Source of the DNA: Ochrobactrum sp. BTU1
Lineage (GTDB): Bacteria > Pseudomonadota > Alphaproteobacteria > Rhizobiales > Rhizobiaceae
DNA: 64,000 nt
NCBI GenBank assembly: GCA_018798825.1
Contig: CP076355.1
Location: 248,001-312,000, forward strand
Reading direction: 5' to 3'
Shown piece by piece: positions 1-8,101 of this stretch. How positions within the stretch are numbered: position 1 is the first letter of the stretch; the number at the start of each line of letters is the position of its first letter. The position numbers and the translations under genes are program-made. A model generated the notes under the pieces. The model did no database searches. It was given only the letters and a program-made list of their open reading frames with translations, and was not told where the DNA came from.

Positions 1-154
1 CGCGGCGATCCGAGAGAAACTCGGCCAGATAACGGCGCATCGGGGCATAGCTTGTGCCGTCCGGCGTGCCGAGATTAACAAGCAAGACACCGACTTTGGG
101 TTGCTTTACAGCATGGCTGGCTGGGGTGGCGATCACTTTATCCGTCTCACTCAT
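1..154 (-). CDS. hemH: Ferrochelatase, N-terminal part (runs off the left edge)
   Basis: This is the first ~51 codons of ferrochelatase, which inserts Fe2+ into protoporphyrin IX in the last step of haem synthesis. The visible protein has a short variable N-terminus followed by [13 protein letters not shown], the hallmark first beta-strand segment of the family, and then a [12 protein letters not shown] stretch that also matches it. The ATG is at 152-154 on the minus strand. The catalytic His and Glu lie outside the window. The gene lies downstream of omp10 on the same strand, an adjacency I recall from Brucella chromosome II, but a terminator-like hairpin separates the two. Confidence 0.93.
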   Translation of the reverse strand, partial: MSETDKVIATPASHAVKQPKVGVLLVNLGTPDGTSYAPMRRYLAEFLSDRR

Positions 155-260
155 ATTCCGACTCCTGCTTTGCCGGAAAACTAGAGAAAAAAAGGCAAAT
201 TACAATCCTAACAATGACTAAGGCAGTTGAATTGTCTGAAGATTACGGAAGTATCACATA

Positions 261-292
261 AAAAAACGGCACACGCTAAAAGCGTATGCCGT
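261..292 (-). terminator. Intrinsic terminator downstream of omp10
   Basis: The arms ACGGCACACGCT (266-277) and AGCGTATGCCGT (281-292) pair over 12 positions with one mismatch/wobble and a 3-base loop. Read on the minus strand the stem is followed by a run of T (complement of A261-A266). It lies just past the omp10 stop codon and should separate omp10 from hemH. Confidence 0.85.
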
Positions 293-314
293 CTGGACGG
301 GTAATCAGAAGGTT

Positions 315-692
315 TTAGCCGCGACGGGTCAGCGAGAAACGCGATCCTGCGGACGAGGTGCAGTTCAGCTGGTTCTGTGCCACGAGAGCGCAGTTTACGC
401 GGGACGACGTGCCACGCACGATCGAGCGCATGTCGATTTCGACAAGCTGTGGTGACTGGTAACGATAGTTACCTTCTGCGAGCTTCTCGTTGGTGTCGGT
501 CGAGCGGGTTTCGAAAATGCCGCCATTGAAGGATGAAACGATACCGTTCGGATCAACCCATGCGCCGTCGATACCGGATGGCGCGCGATTGACGACAGGG
601 ACATTGCCACCACCGCCAGGGCCGGTTGCCACACAACCTGCAAGCGCGAGCGATACGATTGCCGTAGAGCCAATGATGCGGAAGCGTTTCAT
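315..692 (-). CDS. omp10: Outer-membrane lipoprotein Omp10
   Basis: A 125-residue lipoprotein that I recognise as Brucella Omp10, a surface-exposed minor outer-membrane lipoprotein. The N-terminus is MKRFRIIGS followed by a hydrophobic stretch and the lipobox LAGC with the lipidated Cys at about residue 20, then a Gly-rich linker. The mature part carries GAWVDPNGI, SSFNGGIFETR and NCTSSAGSRFSLTRR near the C-terminus, close to my memory of the Brucella protein. An ATG at 705-707 is also in frame, but GGAG lies about 9 bases before the ATG at 690-692, which also gives the usual lipoprotein signal, so I chose that. Molecular function is unknown. A terminator follows. Confidence 0.92.
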   Translation of the reverse strand: MKRFRIIGSTAIVSLALAGCVATGPGGGGNVPVVNRAPSGIDGAWVDPNGIVSSFNGGIFETRSTDTNEKLAEGNYRYQSPQLVEIDMRSIVRGTSSRVNCALVAQNQLNCTSSAGSRFSLTRRG

Positions 693-834
693 GTCCATTT
701 TCTCCATAAGAGTGTTTCTCGTGTGATGTATGGAAATTTACACGATTACAAGCCCCTTTGACGACGATAGCCAAAATGTTGCGAAACTGCCGCAATCGAA
801 ATTGCCCCGCAAAGGCTGGGCAATTCCATTTGTT

Positions 835-2280
835 TTAGCGCACTAGAATGTTGCGGAATTGCCAAGGGTCTTTGGTGTCGACATCTTCTTCGAACAGAAC
901 GCCACGGCCTTCCAGAGGGTTCCAGTCGGTATAATAGCCTTTGACGGGCCCCAAATATGGGAGCTGCACTTCAAGGCAGCGACGATAGTCCATTTCGTCG
1001 GTTTCGACGATGCCCCTTTCAGGGTTTTCCAATGCCCAGACCATGCCAGCCAGAACAGAAGACGAAACCTGCAGACCCGTTGCGTTTTGATAAGGCGCGA
1101 GTTTGCGAGCTTCTTCGACGCTCAGCTGCGAGCCATACCAATAAGCGTTTTTGTCGTGACCATAGAGCAGGACGCCCAACTCATCCGAGCCGTCGAGAAT
1201 TTCGTCTTCCTCAAGCACATGCTGAACCGCCTGCGCACGCCCGCTGCCGCCAAACATTTCATCAAGCGAGAGAATGGCGACATTGCTCGGATGATAGGCG
1301 TAGTTACAAGTCGGGCGATATTCGAGCTTGCCCTTCTTGCTGCGCACAGTGAAGAAGTCGGCAATCGAAATTGCTTCATTGTGGGTGACAAGCAGACCAT
1401 ATTGCGCGCCATGGGTCGGGCACCAGGTGCGAATGCGTGTATTGCCTCCGGGCTGTTCAAGGAAGATCGCAGCCTTGTTGCCCTTTTTCTGCTTGCGAGC
1501 GTTTTTAGGCTTCCAGTTTTCATGGGTGCCCCAGCCGAGCTCCGCAGGCTGCAAGCCTTCAGCAATAAAGCCTTCCACCGACCATGTGTTCCAGAAGGTG
1601 TCGAACGGCTTTGGCTCCTTGGCGCGCTGGGTGTCGCGTTCAGCGATATGAACACCCTTCACGCCGGCTTTCTTCATAAGCTTTCCCCAGCCCTGACGGT
1701 CATCGGCTGCTGGTTCTTCAAACTCAAGCTTGAGTTCGCCTGCGAGATCAACGAGCGCTTTTTTCACAAACCACGACACCATGCCGGGATTTGCTCCACA
1801 GCAGGAAACAGCGGTCGGGCCACCCGGATTTTTTTTCTTTTCAGCGCGAACGGTCTCGCGCAGCGCATAATTGGTGCGCGAAGCATTGTCTGCTTCGGTG
1901 TCAAAATAGAAACCAAGCCATGGCTCGACAACCGTATCAATATAGAGCGCGCCCTGTTCGCGGCTGTAGCGCATCAGATCGAGCGATCCGGTGTCAACCG
2001 ACAGATTGACGATGAAAGGCTGGCCTTCGCCTTCCTTGATCAGAGGCCCAAGAATCTTCTTGTAATTGTCCTTGGTGATCGCGTTCTTGATGAAGCGGAT
2101 ACCCTTGTCATCCAGGATCTTGCGGTTCTTCTCAGATGGATCAATGACGACCAGACGGGACTTGTTGAATTTGAAATGGCGTTCGATCAGTGGCAGGGTA
2201 CCGCGCCCGATCGAGCCAAAGCCGATCATGATGACAGAGCCGGTAATTTCGCCATAGACTGGCCATTTCACTTTCGCCAT
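835..2280 (-). CDS. hss: Homospermidine synthase
   Basis: A 481-residue enzyme of the bacterial homospermidine synthase family, which uses NAD+ to join two putrescine units (or putrescine and spermidine) into sym-homospermidine. The N-terminus has a Rossmann nucleotide-binding motif IGFGSIGRGT (about residues 19-28), and the length is that of the family. Further family-like segments are SCCGANPGMVSWFVKKAL and a C-terminal DYRRCLEVQLPYLGPVKGYY. The ATG at 2278-2280 has a strong GGAGAGAG ribosome-binding site. An upstream in-frame ATG would give 13 extra residues without such a site. The ornithine decarboxylase at 20.9-22.0 kb would supply its putrescine substrate. A monocistronic unit is likely. 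Confidence 0.95.
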   Translation of the reverse strand: MAKVKWPVYGEITGSVIMIGFGSIGRGTLPLIERHFKFNKSRLVVIDPSEKNRKILDDKGIRFIKNAITKDNYKKILGPLIKEGEGQPFIVNLSVDTGSLDLMRYSREQGALYIDTVVEPWLGFYFDTEADNASRTNYALRETVRAEKKKNPGGPTAVSCCGANPGMVSWFVKKALVDLAGELKLEFEEPAADDRQGWGKLMKKAGVKGVHIAERDTQRAKEPKPFDTFWNTWSVEGFIAEGLQPAELGWGTHENWKPKNARKQKKGNKAAIFLEQPGGNTRIRTWCPTHGAQYGLLVTHNEAISIADFFTVRSKKGKLEYRPTCNYAYHPSNVAILSLDEMFGGSGRAQAVQHVLEEDEILDGSDELGVLLYGHDKNAYWYGSQLSVEEARKLAPYQNATGLQVSSSVLAGMVWALENPERGIVETDEMDYRRCLEVQLPYLGPVKGYYTDWNPLEGRGVLFEEDVDTKDPWQFRNILVR

Positions 2281-2420
2281 TTTCTTTCTCTCTCCTGCTG
2301 TAAAGCTACAGCGTTGCACAATTCCCTGTTTTAAGAACTGCTAATTTCGCAACGATAGCACAGGTTCATAGAAAGAAAGAAACGTCACAACCCTATGACA
2401 TGAATACGTGTTTAACGAAT

Positions 2421-3101
2421 TTATATCGTAACCAGCTGAGCGCGGATCATTCCACGCAATGAATTGCCGACAAGAATGTTGCGCGCGCGGCTAAGATCAT
2501 CCACCGTCACAACGCCTTCCTGAACGACGCTGTTGTTCAGAAGTTCGCGCCGCAGAACACCATCGAGCAGGCCGCAGGAAAGGGCAGGGGTGACACAGGT
2601 ACTGCCGCCAATATCGAGGAAAATCGATGTGATGGTGCCTTCACACACTTCGCCACGCTCGTTGAGCAGAATGACTTCATCCACCTCGGCTGACGAATAT
2701 TCTTCACGGGCCGAAATATAGGCCTGACGCCGCGTGGTCTTGTGGCGCAGCAAGGCATCATCGTGCTTAAGACGCGTTTCAGCCACTGCGATGCGCCAGA
2801 CAGTCTGTGGCTGCAACGGCTCATAAGGAAAAGCTGCAATCTCGACGAGCCCGTCCGGAGCAAGGGTCAGGCGCAGTTTGAGCGGGCTGTCCCCGGCACT
2901 GATCTCGGCGATCTTCTTATGCACCGTTTCCATGTTGTAACGGAAGCCAAGCTCTCTTGCGGAGTTTTCCAGCCGCGCCATATGAAGATCGCAACGCAGG
3001 ATACCCGAAAGAGGCTCCCAGCGCATGGTCTCGATCAGCTGATAGTCTGGGTTCGCATGGCTGGTCGCTGTCCCGTCGCGAACCGTGCTTTCAGAAGACA
3101 T
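2421..3101 (-). CDS. pabC: Aminotransferase class IV / 4-amino-4-deoxychorismate lyase-like protein
   Basis: A 226-residue fold-type IV PLP enzyme. It probably cleaves aminodeoxychorismate to p-aminobenzoate and pyruvate in folate synthesis. LIETMRWEP near the N-terminus, the presumed PLP lysine in RHKTTRR (K121), the conserved ERGEVCEGTITSIFLD and the CGLLDGVLRREL segment all match the family. It overlaps the 3' end of the pabB gene by 67 bases in another frame if the ATG at 3101 is used; a later start is possible, because family homology only becomes clear from about residue 20. Pairing with pabB supports the assignment. Small class IV aminotransferases of this kind are hard to tell apart, so the substrate is inferred from context. 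Confidence 0.8.
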   Translation of the reverse strand: MSSESTVRDGTATSHANPDYQLIETMRWEPLSGILRCDLHMARLENSARELGFRYNMETVHKKIAEISAGDSPLKLRLTLAPDGLVEIAAFPYEPLQPQTVWRIAVAETRLKHDDALLRHKTTRRQAYISAREEYSSAEVDEVILLNERGEVCEGTITSIFLDIGGSTCVTPALSCGLLDGVLRRELLNNSVVQEGVVTVDDLSRARNILVGNSLRGMIRAQLVTI

Positions 3102-4219
3102 TCCTCATACTCCGCTTGCGCTGTGGAATCGAAGACCACACCGCCCCCGACATTGAAGATTGCACGATTTTGCTCAAGAAGCGAGATCGTGCGGATGGCA
3201 ACATTGAACCGCATACGTCCACCCGGCTCGATCCAGCCAAGCGAGCCGCAATAGATATCGCGCGGGCCGGTTTCCAGCCTGCGCAGGATTTCCATCGCGC
3301 TGATTTTCGGCGCGCCGGTAATGGAACCGCATGGGAAAAGTGCTGCAAAAATCGCGCGCAGCGGCAGCTTGTCTTTAAGCTTTGCGCGCACGCGGCTGAT
3401 CATCTGGTGAACGGTTGGATAAGTTTCGACCCGGAAAATTTCCGGCACATCGAGCGATCCGACTTCGCTGACCAGTGAAATGTCATTGCGCAGGAGATCA
3501 ACAATCATGCGGTTTTCCGCCTGATTTTTGGGGTCGTTCATCAAAAACTGGCGGTTCGCTTCATCCTCAAAAGGGGTGGCACCGCGCGGCATGGTGCCCT
3601 TCATCGGATGGGTTTCGATATAGCCTTCGCCATCCACTTCAAAGAAGAGTTCCGGCGATCGCGACAGGATGATCGGGCCACCGAGATCGCAATAGGTCGC
3701 ATAGCGAACAGGCTGGCGCTTTGCGAGCGTGTTGAACAGCACGAGCGGATCGCCGTCCCATTCAGCATGAACCGGAAATGTCAGATTTCCCTGATAGCAA
3801 TCGCCTTCGCGCAAATGCTGGTGAAGGCGCGCAAACTTCGGCTGGTAATCCTCAAGCGACCATTGGGCGACCGGTTCAGTTAAGTACGTGATGTTGTCAT
3901 CGCTGCGCGTGTGCATGGCTTCGTCTGATGGGCCATCGAAAACACCAAAGCATAAAAGCGGCGCTTTGCGATTTTCCGGCAGAAGCTCTTTCAGTTTGGG
4001 TTCAAGAAGATAGCCCGCCTCATAGGAGAGGTAGCCTGCAAGCCATTTGCCCGCTTCGTGGGCGCGTTGCATGGCCTTCCATGCTGCTTCGAACGTATCT
4101 GGCGTATCGGCACGGATAATCGAAGACGGAGCCGCGAATAAAACATCGCGGCCCGCCTTGTCATCCCGAAAAAGGATTTGCGGCCTATTCAAACCCCTAT
4201 TCAAACCCTTGTGGGTCAC
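3035..4219 (-). CDS. pabB: Aminodeoxychorismate synthase component I
   Basis: A 394-residue chorismate-binding enzyme that aminates chorismate to 4-amino-4-deoxychorismate using ammonia from a glutaminase partner. The PMKGT motif (residues 205-209) carries the lysine typical of PabB where anthranilate synthase has PIAGT. CGSITGAPK (about 297-305) and the MIVDLLRNDI segment are also diagnostic of the chorismate-binding domain. The N-terminal domain is short, as in many alphaproteobacterial PabB proteins. It starts 8 bases beyond the pepF stop, and its 3' end overlaps the pabC-like gene, so pepF-pabB-pabC may be co-transcribed. No PabA glutaminase gene is present in the window. Confidence 0.92.
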   Translation of the reverse strand: MTHKGLNRGLNRPQILFRDDKAGRDVLFAAPSSIIRADTPDTFEAAWKAMQRAHEAGKWLAGYLSYEAGYLLEPKLKELLPENRKAPLLCFGVFDGPSDEAMHTRSDDNITYLTEPVAQWSLEDYQPKFARLHQHLREGDCYQGNLTFPVHAEWDGDPLVLFNTLAKRQPVRYATYCDLGGPIILSRSPELFFEVDGEGYIETHPMKGTMPRGATPFEDEANRQFLMNDPKNQAENRMIVDLLRNDISLVSEVGSLDVPEIFRVETYPTVHQMISRVRAKLKDKLPLRAIFAALFPCGSITGAPKISAMEILRRLETGPRDIYCGSLGWIEPGGRMRFNVAIRTISLLEQNRAIFNVGGGVVFDSTAQAEYEECLLKARFATGQRPAMRTQTIS

Positions 4220-4227
4220 GAATTTGC

Positions 4228-6102
4228 TCAGTCTTCCATGGCTTCGAGTTCGTCGATGATGCCTTCCACCACCGACAGGCCTTTGCTCCAGAAATCCGGA
4301 TCAGTTGCATCAAGGCCAAATGGCGCCAACAGTTCCTTGTGGTGCTTGGTGCCACCCGCTTTCAGCATGTCGAAATACTTCTGCTGGAAGCCTTTTTCCG
4401 AGTTCTGGTAGACGGCATAAAGCGAGTTTACCAGACAATCGCCGAATGCATAGGCATAGACGTAGAACGGCGAATGGATGAAGTGCGGAATATAGGTCCA
4501 GAAGGTTTCGTAACCCGGATTGAGATTGACCGCATCGCCAAGGCTTTCGCGCTGCACATCCATCCAGATTTCGCCGATACGCTCTGATGTTAGTTCGCCT
4601 TCGCGGCGCTCGGTGTGAACACGACGCTCGAACTGGTAGAAAGCGATCTGGCGCACGACCGTATTGATCATGTCCTCGGCCTTCTGAGCCAGCATGGCCT
4701 TGCGTTCGCGCTTGTTGGTGGTGCGTTCAAGCAACGAGCGGAACGTGAGCATCTCGCCAAAAACGGAAGCCGTTTCCGCCAGTGTGAGTGGCGTGGATGC
4801 CATCAGCGCACCCTGTTCGCCGGCCAGAACCTGATGCACGCCATGGCCAAGCTCGTGCGCAAGCGTCATCACATCGCGCGGCTTGCCCATATAGTTGAGC
4901 AGCACATAAGGATGAGCGGAAGGCACGGTTGGATGCGCAAAAGCACCCGGCGCCTTGCCCGGACGCACCGGCGCGTCAATCCAGTTCTTGTCAAAGAACT
5001 TCTTGGCAATTTCGGCCATTTCAGGCGCGAAGTTGCCATAGGCGGAAAGCACGGTTTCGCGCGCCTCATCCCACGAGATCAGCGCCTGCGGTGTTTCCGG
5101 CAGCGGCGCATTGCGATCCCAGTTCTCCAGCTTTTCGAGGCCGAGCCACTTGGCTTTCAATGCATAATAGCGGTGCGAAATACGCGGATAGGCAGCTTCG
5201 ACGGCACTGCTGAGCGCATCGACAACTTCACGTTCGACGCGATTGGCAAGATGGCGGCTGTCGGCAATGTCCTGAAAACCACGCCAGCGGTCGGAGATTT
5301 CCTTGTCCTTGGCCAGCGTATTGGTAATCAGCGTGAAAGTGCGCAGGTTTGCGCCGAAAGTCTTGGCAAGCGCTTCCGATGCCTTTTTGCGCACGGCACC
5401 ATCTACGTCCTGCAGCATGTTGAGCGTCTGCTCGATGGCCAGTTCTTCGCCATCGATTTCAAAACGCAGGCTCGACATGGTTTCATCGAACAGGCGGTTC
5501 CAGGCGCTGTAGCCGGTGATCGACTTTTCGTGGAAAAGCTGTTCCAGTTTGTCGTCAAGCTCATATGGCTTGTCGAGGCGCAAATCTTCCAGCCATGGGC
5601 GGTAGTGGCCGATCGAGGGATTGGACGCCATCGCTTTTTCAAGCACGTCGTCATCGATGCGGTTGATTTCGAGGCTGAAGAAAATCAGCGGCGTGTTTGC
5701 GTCAGTCAGTTTCTGCTGCACATCACCGAACAGTTTCATGCGCTTGGAATCGGTGGTGTCGCCGTAGTAATAAAGGCCCGCGAAGGAAGCGATGCGGCCC
5801 ATGAGTTCGCTTAGACCCTCATATTCCTTGATCGCATCGGCAAAATTTCCGCCATTGGCCTTTGCCGCTTCTTCACCGAGTTTGCCCTTCCAGCGGGTTT
5901 CAAAATCGGCTGCATCCTTTGCCGCCTTTTCGAGATCAGCTTTCAGTTCAGCGCTCTCGGCAGAGGGGTAGAGGTCAGCCAGGTTCCACTCGGGCAGCAT
6001 TCCAAGGTCGGCCGTTGCGGCAGTTCCGGTATCACCGGCCGGCATATAAGGCATGGTGTCAAGCGTGACAGACTTTGAAAAACGGTTCATGGCAAAGGTC
6101 AT
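4228..6102 (-). CDS. pepF: Oligoendopeptidase F (M3 family zinc metallopeptidase)
   Basis: A 624-residue cytosolic M3B metallopeptidase that cleaves short peptides. The zinc site HELGH (about residues 414-418) lies in the family context DVMTLAHELGHGVHQ. The N-terminal helical domain WNLADLYPSAESAEL and the C-terminal YVYAYAFGDCLVNSLY segment are typical of the family, and the length is standard (about 600-620 residues). The chosen ATG at 6100-6102 has an AGGAG site 8 bases upstream. A second in-frame Met 16 residues on (MPYMPAG) is a weaker choice. It is divergent from the NtrC-like regulator gene at 6322. Confidence 0.94.
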   Translation of the reverse strand: MTFAMNRFSKSVTLDTMPYMPAGDTGTAATADLGMLPEWNLADLYPSAESAELKADLEKAAKDAADFETRWKGKLGEEAAKANGGNFADAIKEYEGLSELMGRIASFAGLYYYGDTTDSKRMKLFGDVQQKLTDANTPLIFFSLEINRIDDDVLEKAMASNPSIGHYRPWLEDLRLDKPYELDDKLEQLFHEKSITGYSAWNRLFDETMSSLRFEIDGEELAIEQTLNMLQDVDGAVRKKASEALAKTFGANLRTFTLITNTLAKDKEISDRWRGFQDIADSRHLANRVEREVVDALSSAVEAAYPRISHRYYALKAKWLGLEKLENWDRNAPLPETPQALISWDEARETVLSAYGNFAPEMAEIAKKFFDKNWIDAPVRPGKAPGAFAHPTVPSAHPYVLLNYMGKPRDVMTLAHELGHGVHQVLAGEQGALMASTPLTLAETASVFGEMLTFRSLLERTTNKRERKAMLAQKAEDMINTVVRQIAFYQFERRVHTERREGELTSERIGEIWMDVQRESLGDAVNLNPGYETFWTYIPHFIHSPFYVYAYAFGDCLVNSLYAVYQNSEKGFQQKYFDMLKAGGTKHHKELLAPFGLDATDPDFWSKGLSVVEGIIDELEAMED

Positions 6103-6321
6103 AGCATTCTCCTGTTGCCCTCTTCTCGCATGTCTTTTTCAAGGCGCCAAGTGGCAAGGCGGTATTCTGGATCACAGAACTATTCTGAGGATGATGCGCA
6201 AATGTGTGTGCATTAGGGCTTGCTTTCATAAGGAACGATGCTCCAAATGACGCGCCTGAAATATGACACATACTAGATATTGGGATGTTCCGAGACATAT
6301 ACCGCTGGTAGTGAAGCAGCC

Positions 6322-7830
6322 ATGAGTACGCGTATTCTTATAGCGGATGATGATCCGATACAACGCCGCAGCCTTGAAACGGCCGTGCTACGCATGGGGC
6401 ATAGGACCATTCTTGCAGATGGTGGCACGAGTGCATTCGGTTTCATCAGCACCCGCAAGGACATTGCGCTTATACTTCTCGATCTGACTATGCCCGATAT
6501 GGATGGCTGCGCTGTCCTTACAAAAATGCGTGAAGCTGGCATCAATATTCCCGTTATCGTGTTGGTACAGAACGACGACCTCGAAAAAGCCATGCAGGCT
6601 ATAAGACTGGGCGCCGTCGACTTTATGACCAAGCCCGTCGTGTTCGAGCGAATGCAGGTATCGGTTGCCAATGCTTTCAAACTCGATTCGCTGACACAGG
6701 AACTCAAGCGCACGCGCTCCTCGCAGAAACCACATATACTGCTTTCCGATATGGTGACGAAGAGCCCGGAAATGGAGAGAGTGGCTATGCTGGCGCGTCG
6801 TGTGACGCCGCTTGATACGCCATTGCTCATCGAAGGCGAAGTCGGCACAGGCAAGGAAACTCTGGCGCGGGCTATCAGCAGTGGTGGAACACGTTGGCAG
6901 GGCCCATTTGTCGCCATCGATTGCCGTTCTCTTGCAAAAAGCAATGCCGACCAACTGCTGTTCGGGCATTCAGGAGCGAGATCAATCAATTCCGTTGAGG
7001 CGCCAATCCAGATTGCGGGTAAAATCGTAGAGGCGCAGGGCGGAACTTTGTTTTTTGATGAGATCAGCGCGCTGCCTTATCGCACGCAGCTTCGTCTCTT
7101 TGAGCTCATGCAAGCCTCGCAATATGTGACCGCTGGTGAAAGTGCCGATCTTTTGGCCAACACACGCGTCATTGCCTCAAACAGTCATTCCGTGGCCGAA
7201 CTTGTGCATATGGGCCGGTTTCACCCCGGGCTTTATCATCTCATTTCATCGTTTTCTATTGAGATGCCGTCGTTGCGAAATCGCATTGAGGATATTCCAA
7301 TCCTCGCGCATCAGTTTCTGATGCATTTTGCCAGCGAAGAACGGCTCGGGCATATTACGGGCATCACACCCTATGCACTTGAGGGGTTGAAGACCTACGA
7401 TTGGCCCGGCAATGTGCGGGAACTGAAAAATGCAATTTATCATGCCGTACTTCTGTGCGATGAACATGCATTAACGGCTCGACATTTCCGAAATATGGGT
7501 CTCGATACAGGTATTGTTCGTGGACAGTCTACGGACGGTGGAGCGTCACTTCAGAACAGCGAAATATCAAGTTCGGGCGCGATCAGCGGCACGACACGGG
7601 ACGGCGAAGTTCGTACGCTTGCTGCGACCGAAGAAGAGATGATCCGCTTCGCAATTGCGCATTACGATGGTCAAATCAGTGAAGTCGCGCGCCGTTTGGG
7701 CATCGGACGGACCACGCTGTACCGAAAATTGAAGGAATATGGCATCGATGTGGCGTCAATAGCTGGCAAGGGTCGCGACGACGCAGATGACCATTTTAAT
7801 GCCCAATCCGGCCGGTTTGCGGGCCGCTAA
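6322..7830 (+). CDS. NtrC-architecture response regulator with degenerate AAA+ domain
   Basis: A 502-residue protein with a receiver domain (acidic pocket D9-D11, phosphoacceptor D54 in LLDLTMPD, K104 in FMTKP), an AAA+ domain and a C-terminal Fis-type helix-turn-helix (ARRLGIGRTTLYRKLKEYG). Walker A is GEVGTGKE (172-179) and Walker B is GTLFFDEIS (241-249). The loop that should read GAFTGA is GARSIN (about 218-223). The arginine-finger segment, normally FRxDLYYRL, reads FHPGLYHLI (300-308). The conserved receiver Thr/Ser before the lysine appears to be Val (V82). From these losses I infer that it does not remodel sigma-54 holoenzyme and may act as a phosphorylation-controlled DNA-binding protein. 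No histidine kinase gene is adjacent. The ATG at 6322 is chosen over one 14 codons upstream because it starts the receiver fold directly. Confidence 0.88.
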   Translation: MSTRILIADDDPIQRRSLETAVLRMGHRTILADGGTSAFGFISTRKDIALILLDLTMPDMDGCAVLTKMREAGINIPVIVLVQNDDLEKAMQAIRLGAVDFMTKPVVFERMQVSVANAFKLDSLTQELKRTRSSQKPHILLSDMVTKSPEMERVAMLARRVTPLDTPLLIEGEVGTGKETLARAISSGGTRWQGPFVAIDCRSLAKSNADQLLFGHSGARSINSVEAPIQIAGKIVEAQGGTLFFDEISALPYRTQLRLFELMQASQYVTAGESADLLANTRVIASNSHSVAELVHMGRFHPGLYHLISSFSIEMPSLRNRIEDIPILAHQFLMHFASEERLGHITGITPYALEGLKTYDWPGNVRELKNAIYHAVLLCDEHALTARHFRNMGLDTGIVRGQSTDGGASLQNSEISSSGAISGTTRDGEVRTLAATEEEMIRFAIAHYDGQISEVARRLGIGRTTLYRKLKEYGIDVASIAGKGRDDADDHFNAQSGRFAGR

Positions 7831-8101
7831 AACTCTTTAACTTATTGAAATTTAGTAATTTATGAAGCAGTACCTGTTGGTGTTGCCAGAATGTTAGCTT
7901 CGCGGAAGATTGTTAATAATTTTTTTACCATGACGAAAATAGATGCGTCTGTGTGTCTTTTTTGCCATGGTGTTTCCTCATTTGTTGTTCACTAAGCGTC
8001 CATTAACCATTAAATCCGACAATCAGGGCTCACGCATATTCGTTTCTACGATCTCTGATACGGCCCTTAGGGCGGACAACACGGTAAGGCGATATAATTC
8101 A

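Noticed and set aside
859..2334. Long open frame (491 codons) opposite homospermidine synthase
   Set aside because: It runs antisense to a gene with clear family motifs; its peptide has no recognisable domain and follows the high-GC codon pattern of the real gene.
4615..5814. Long open frame (399 codons) opposite pepF
   Set aside because: Antisense shadow of the M3 peptidase gene; no domain, no ribosome-binding site.
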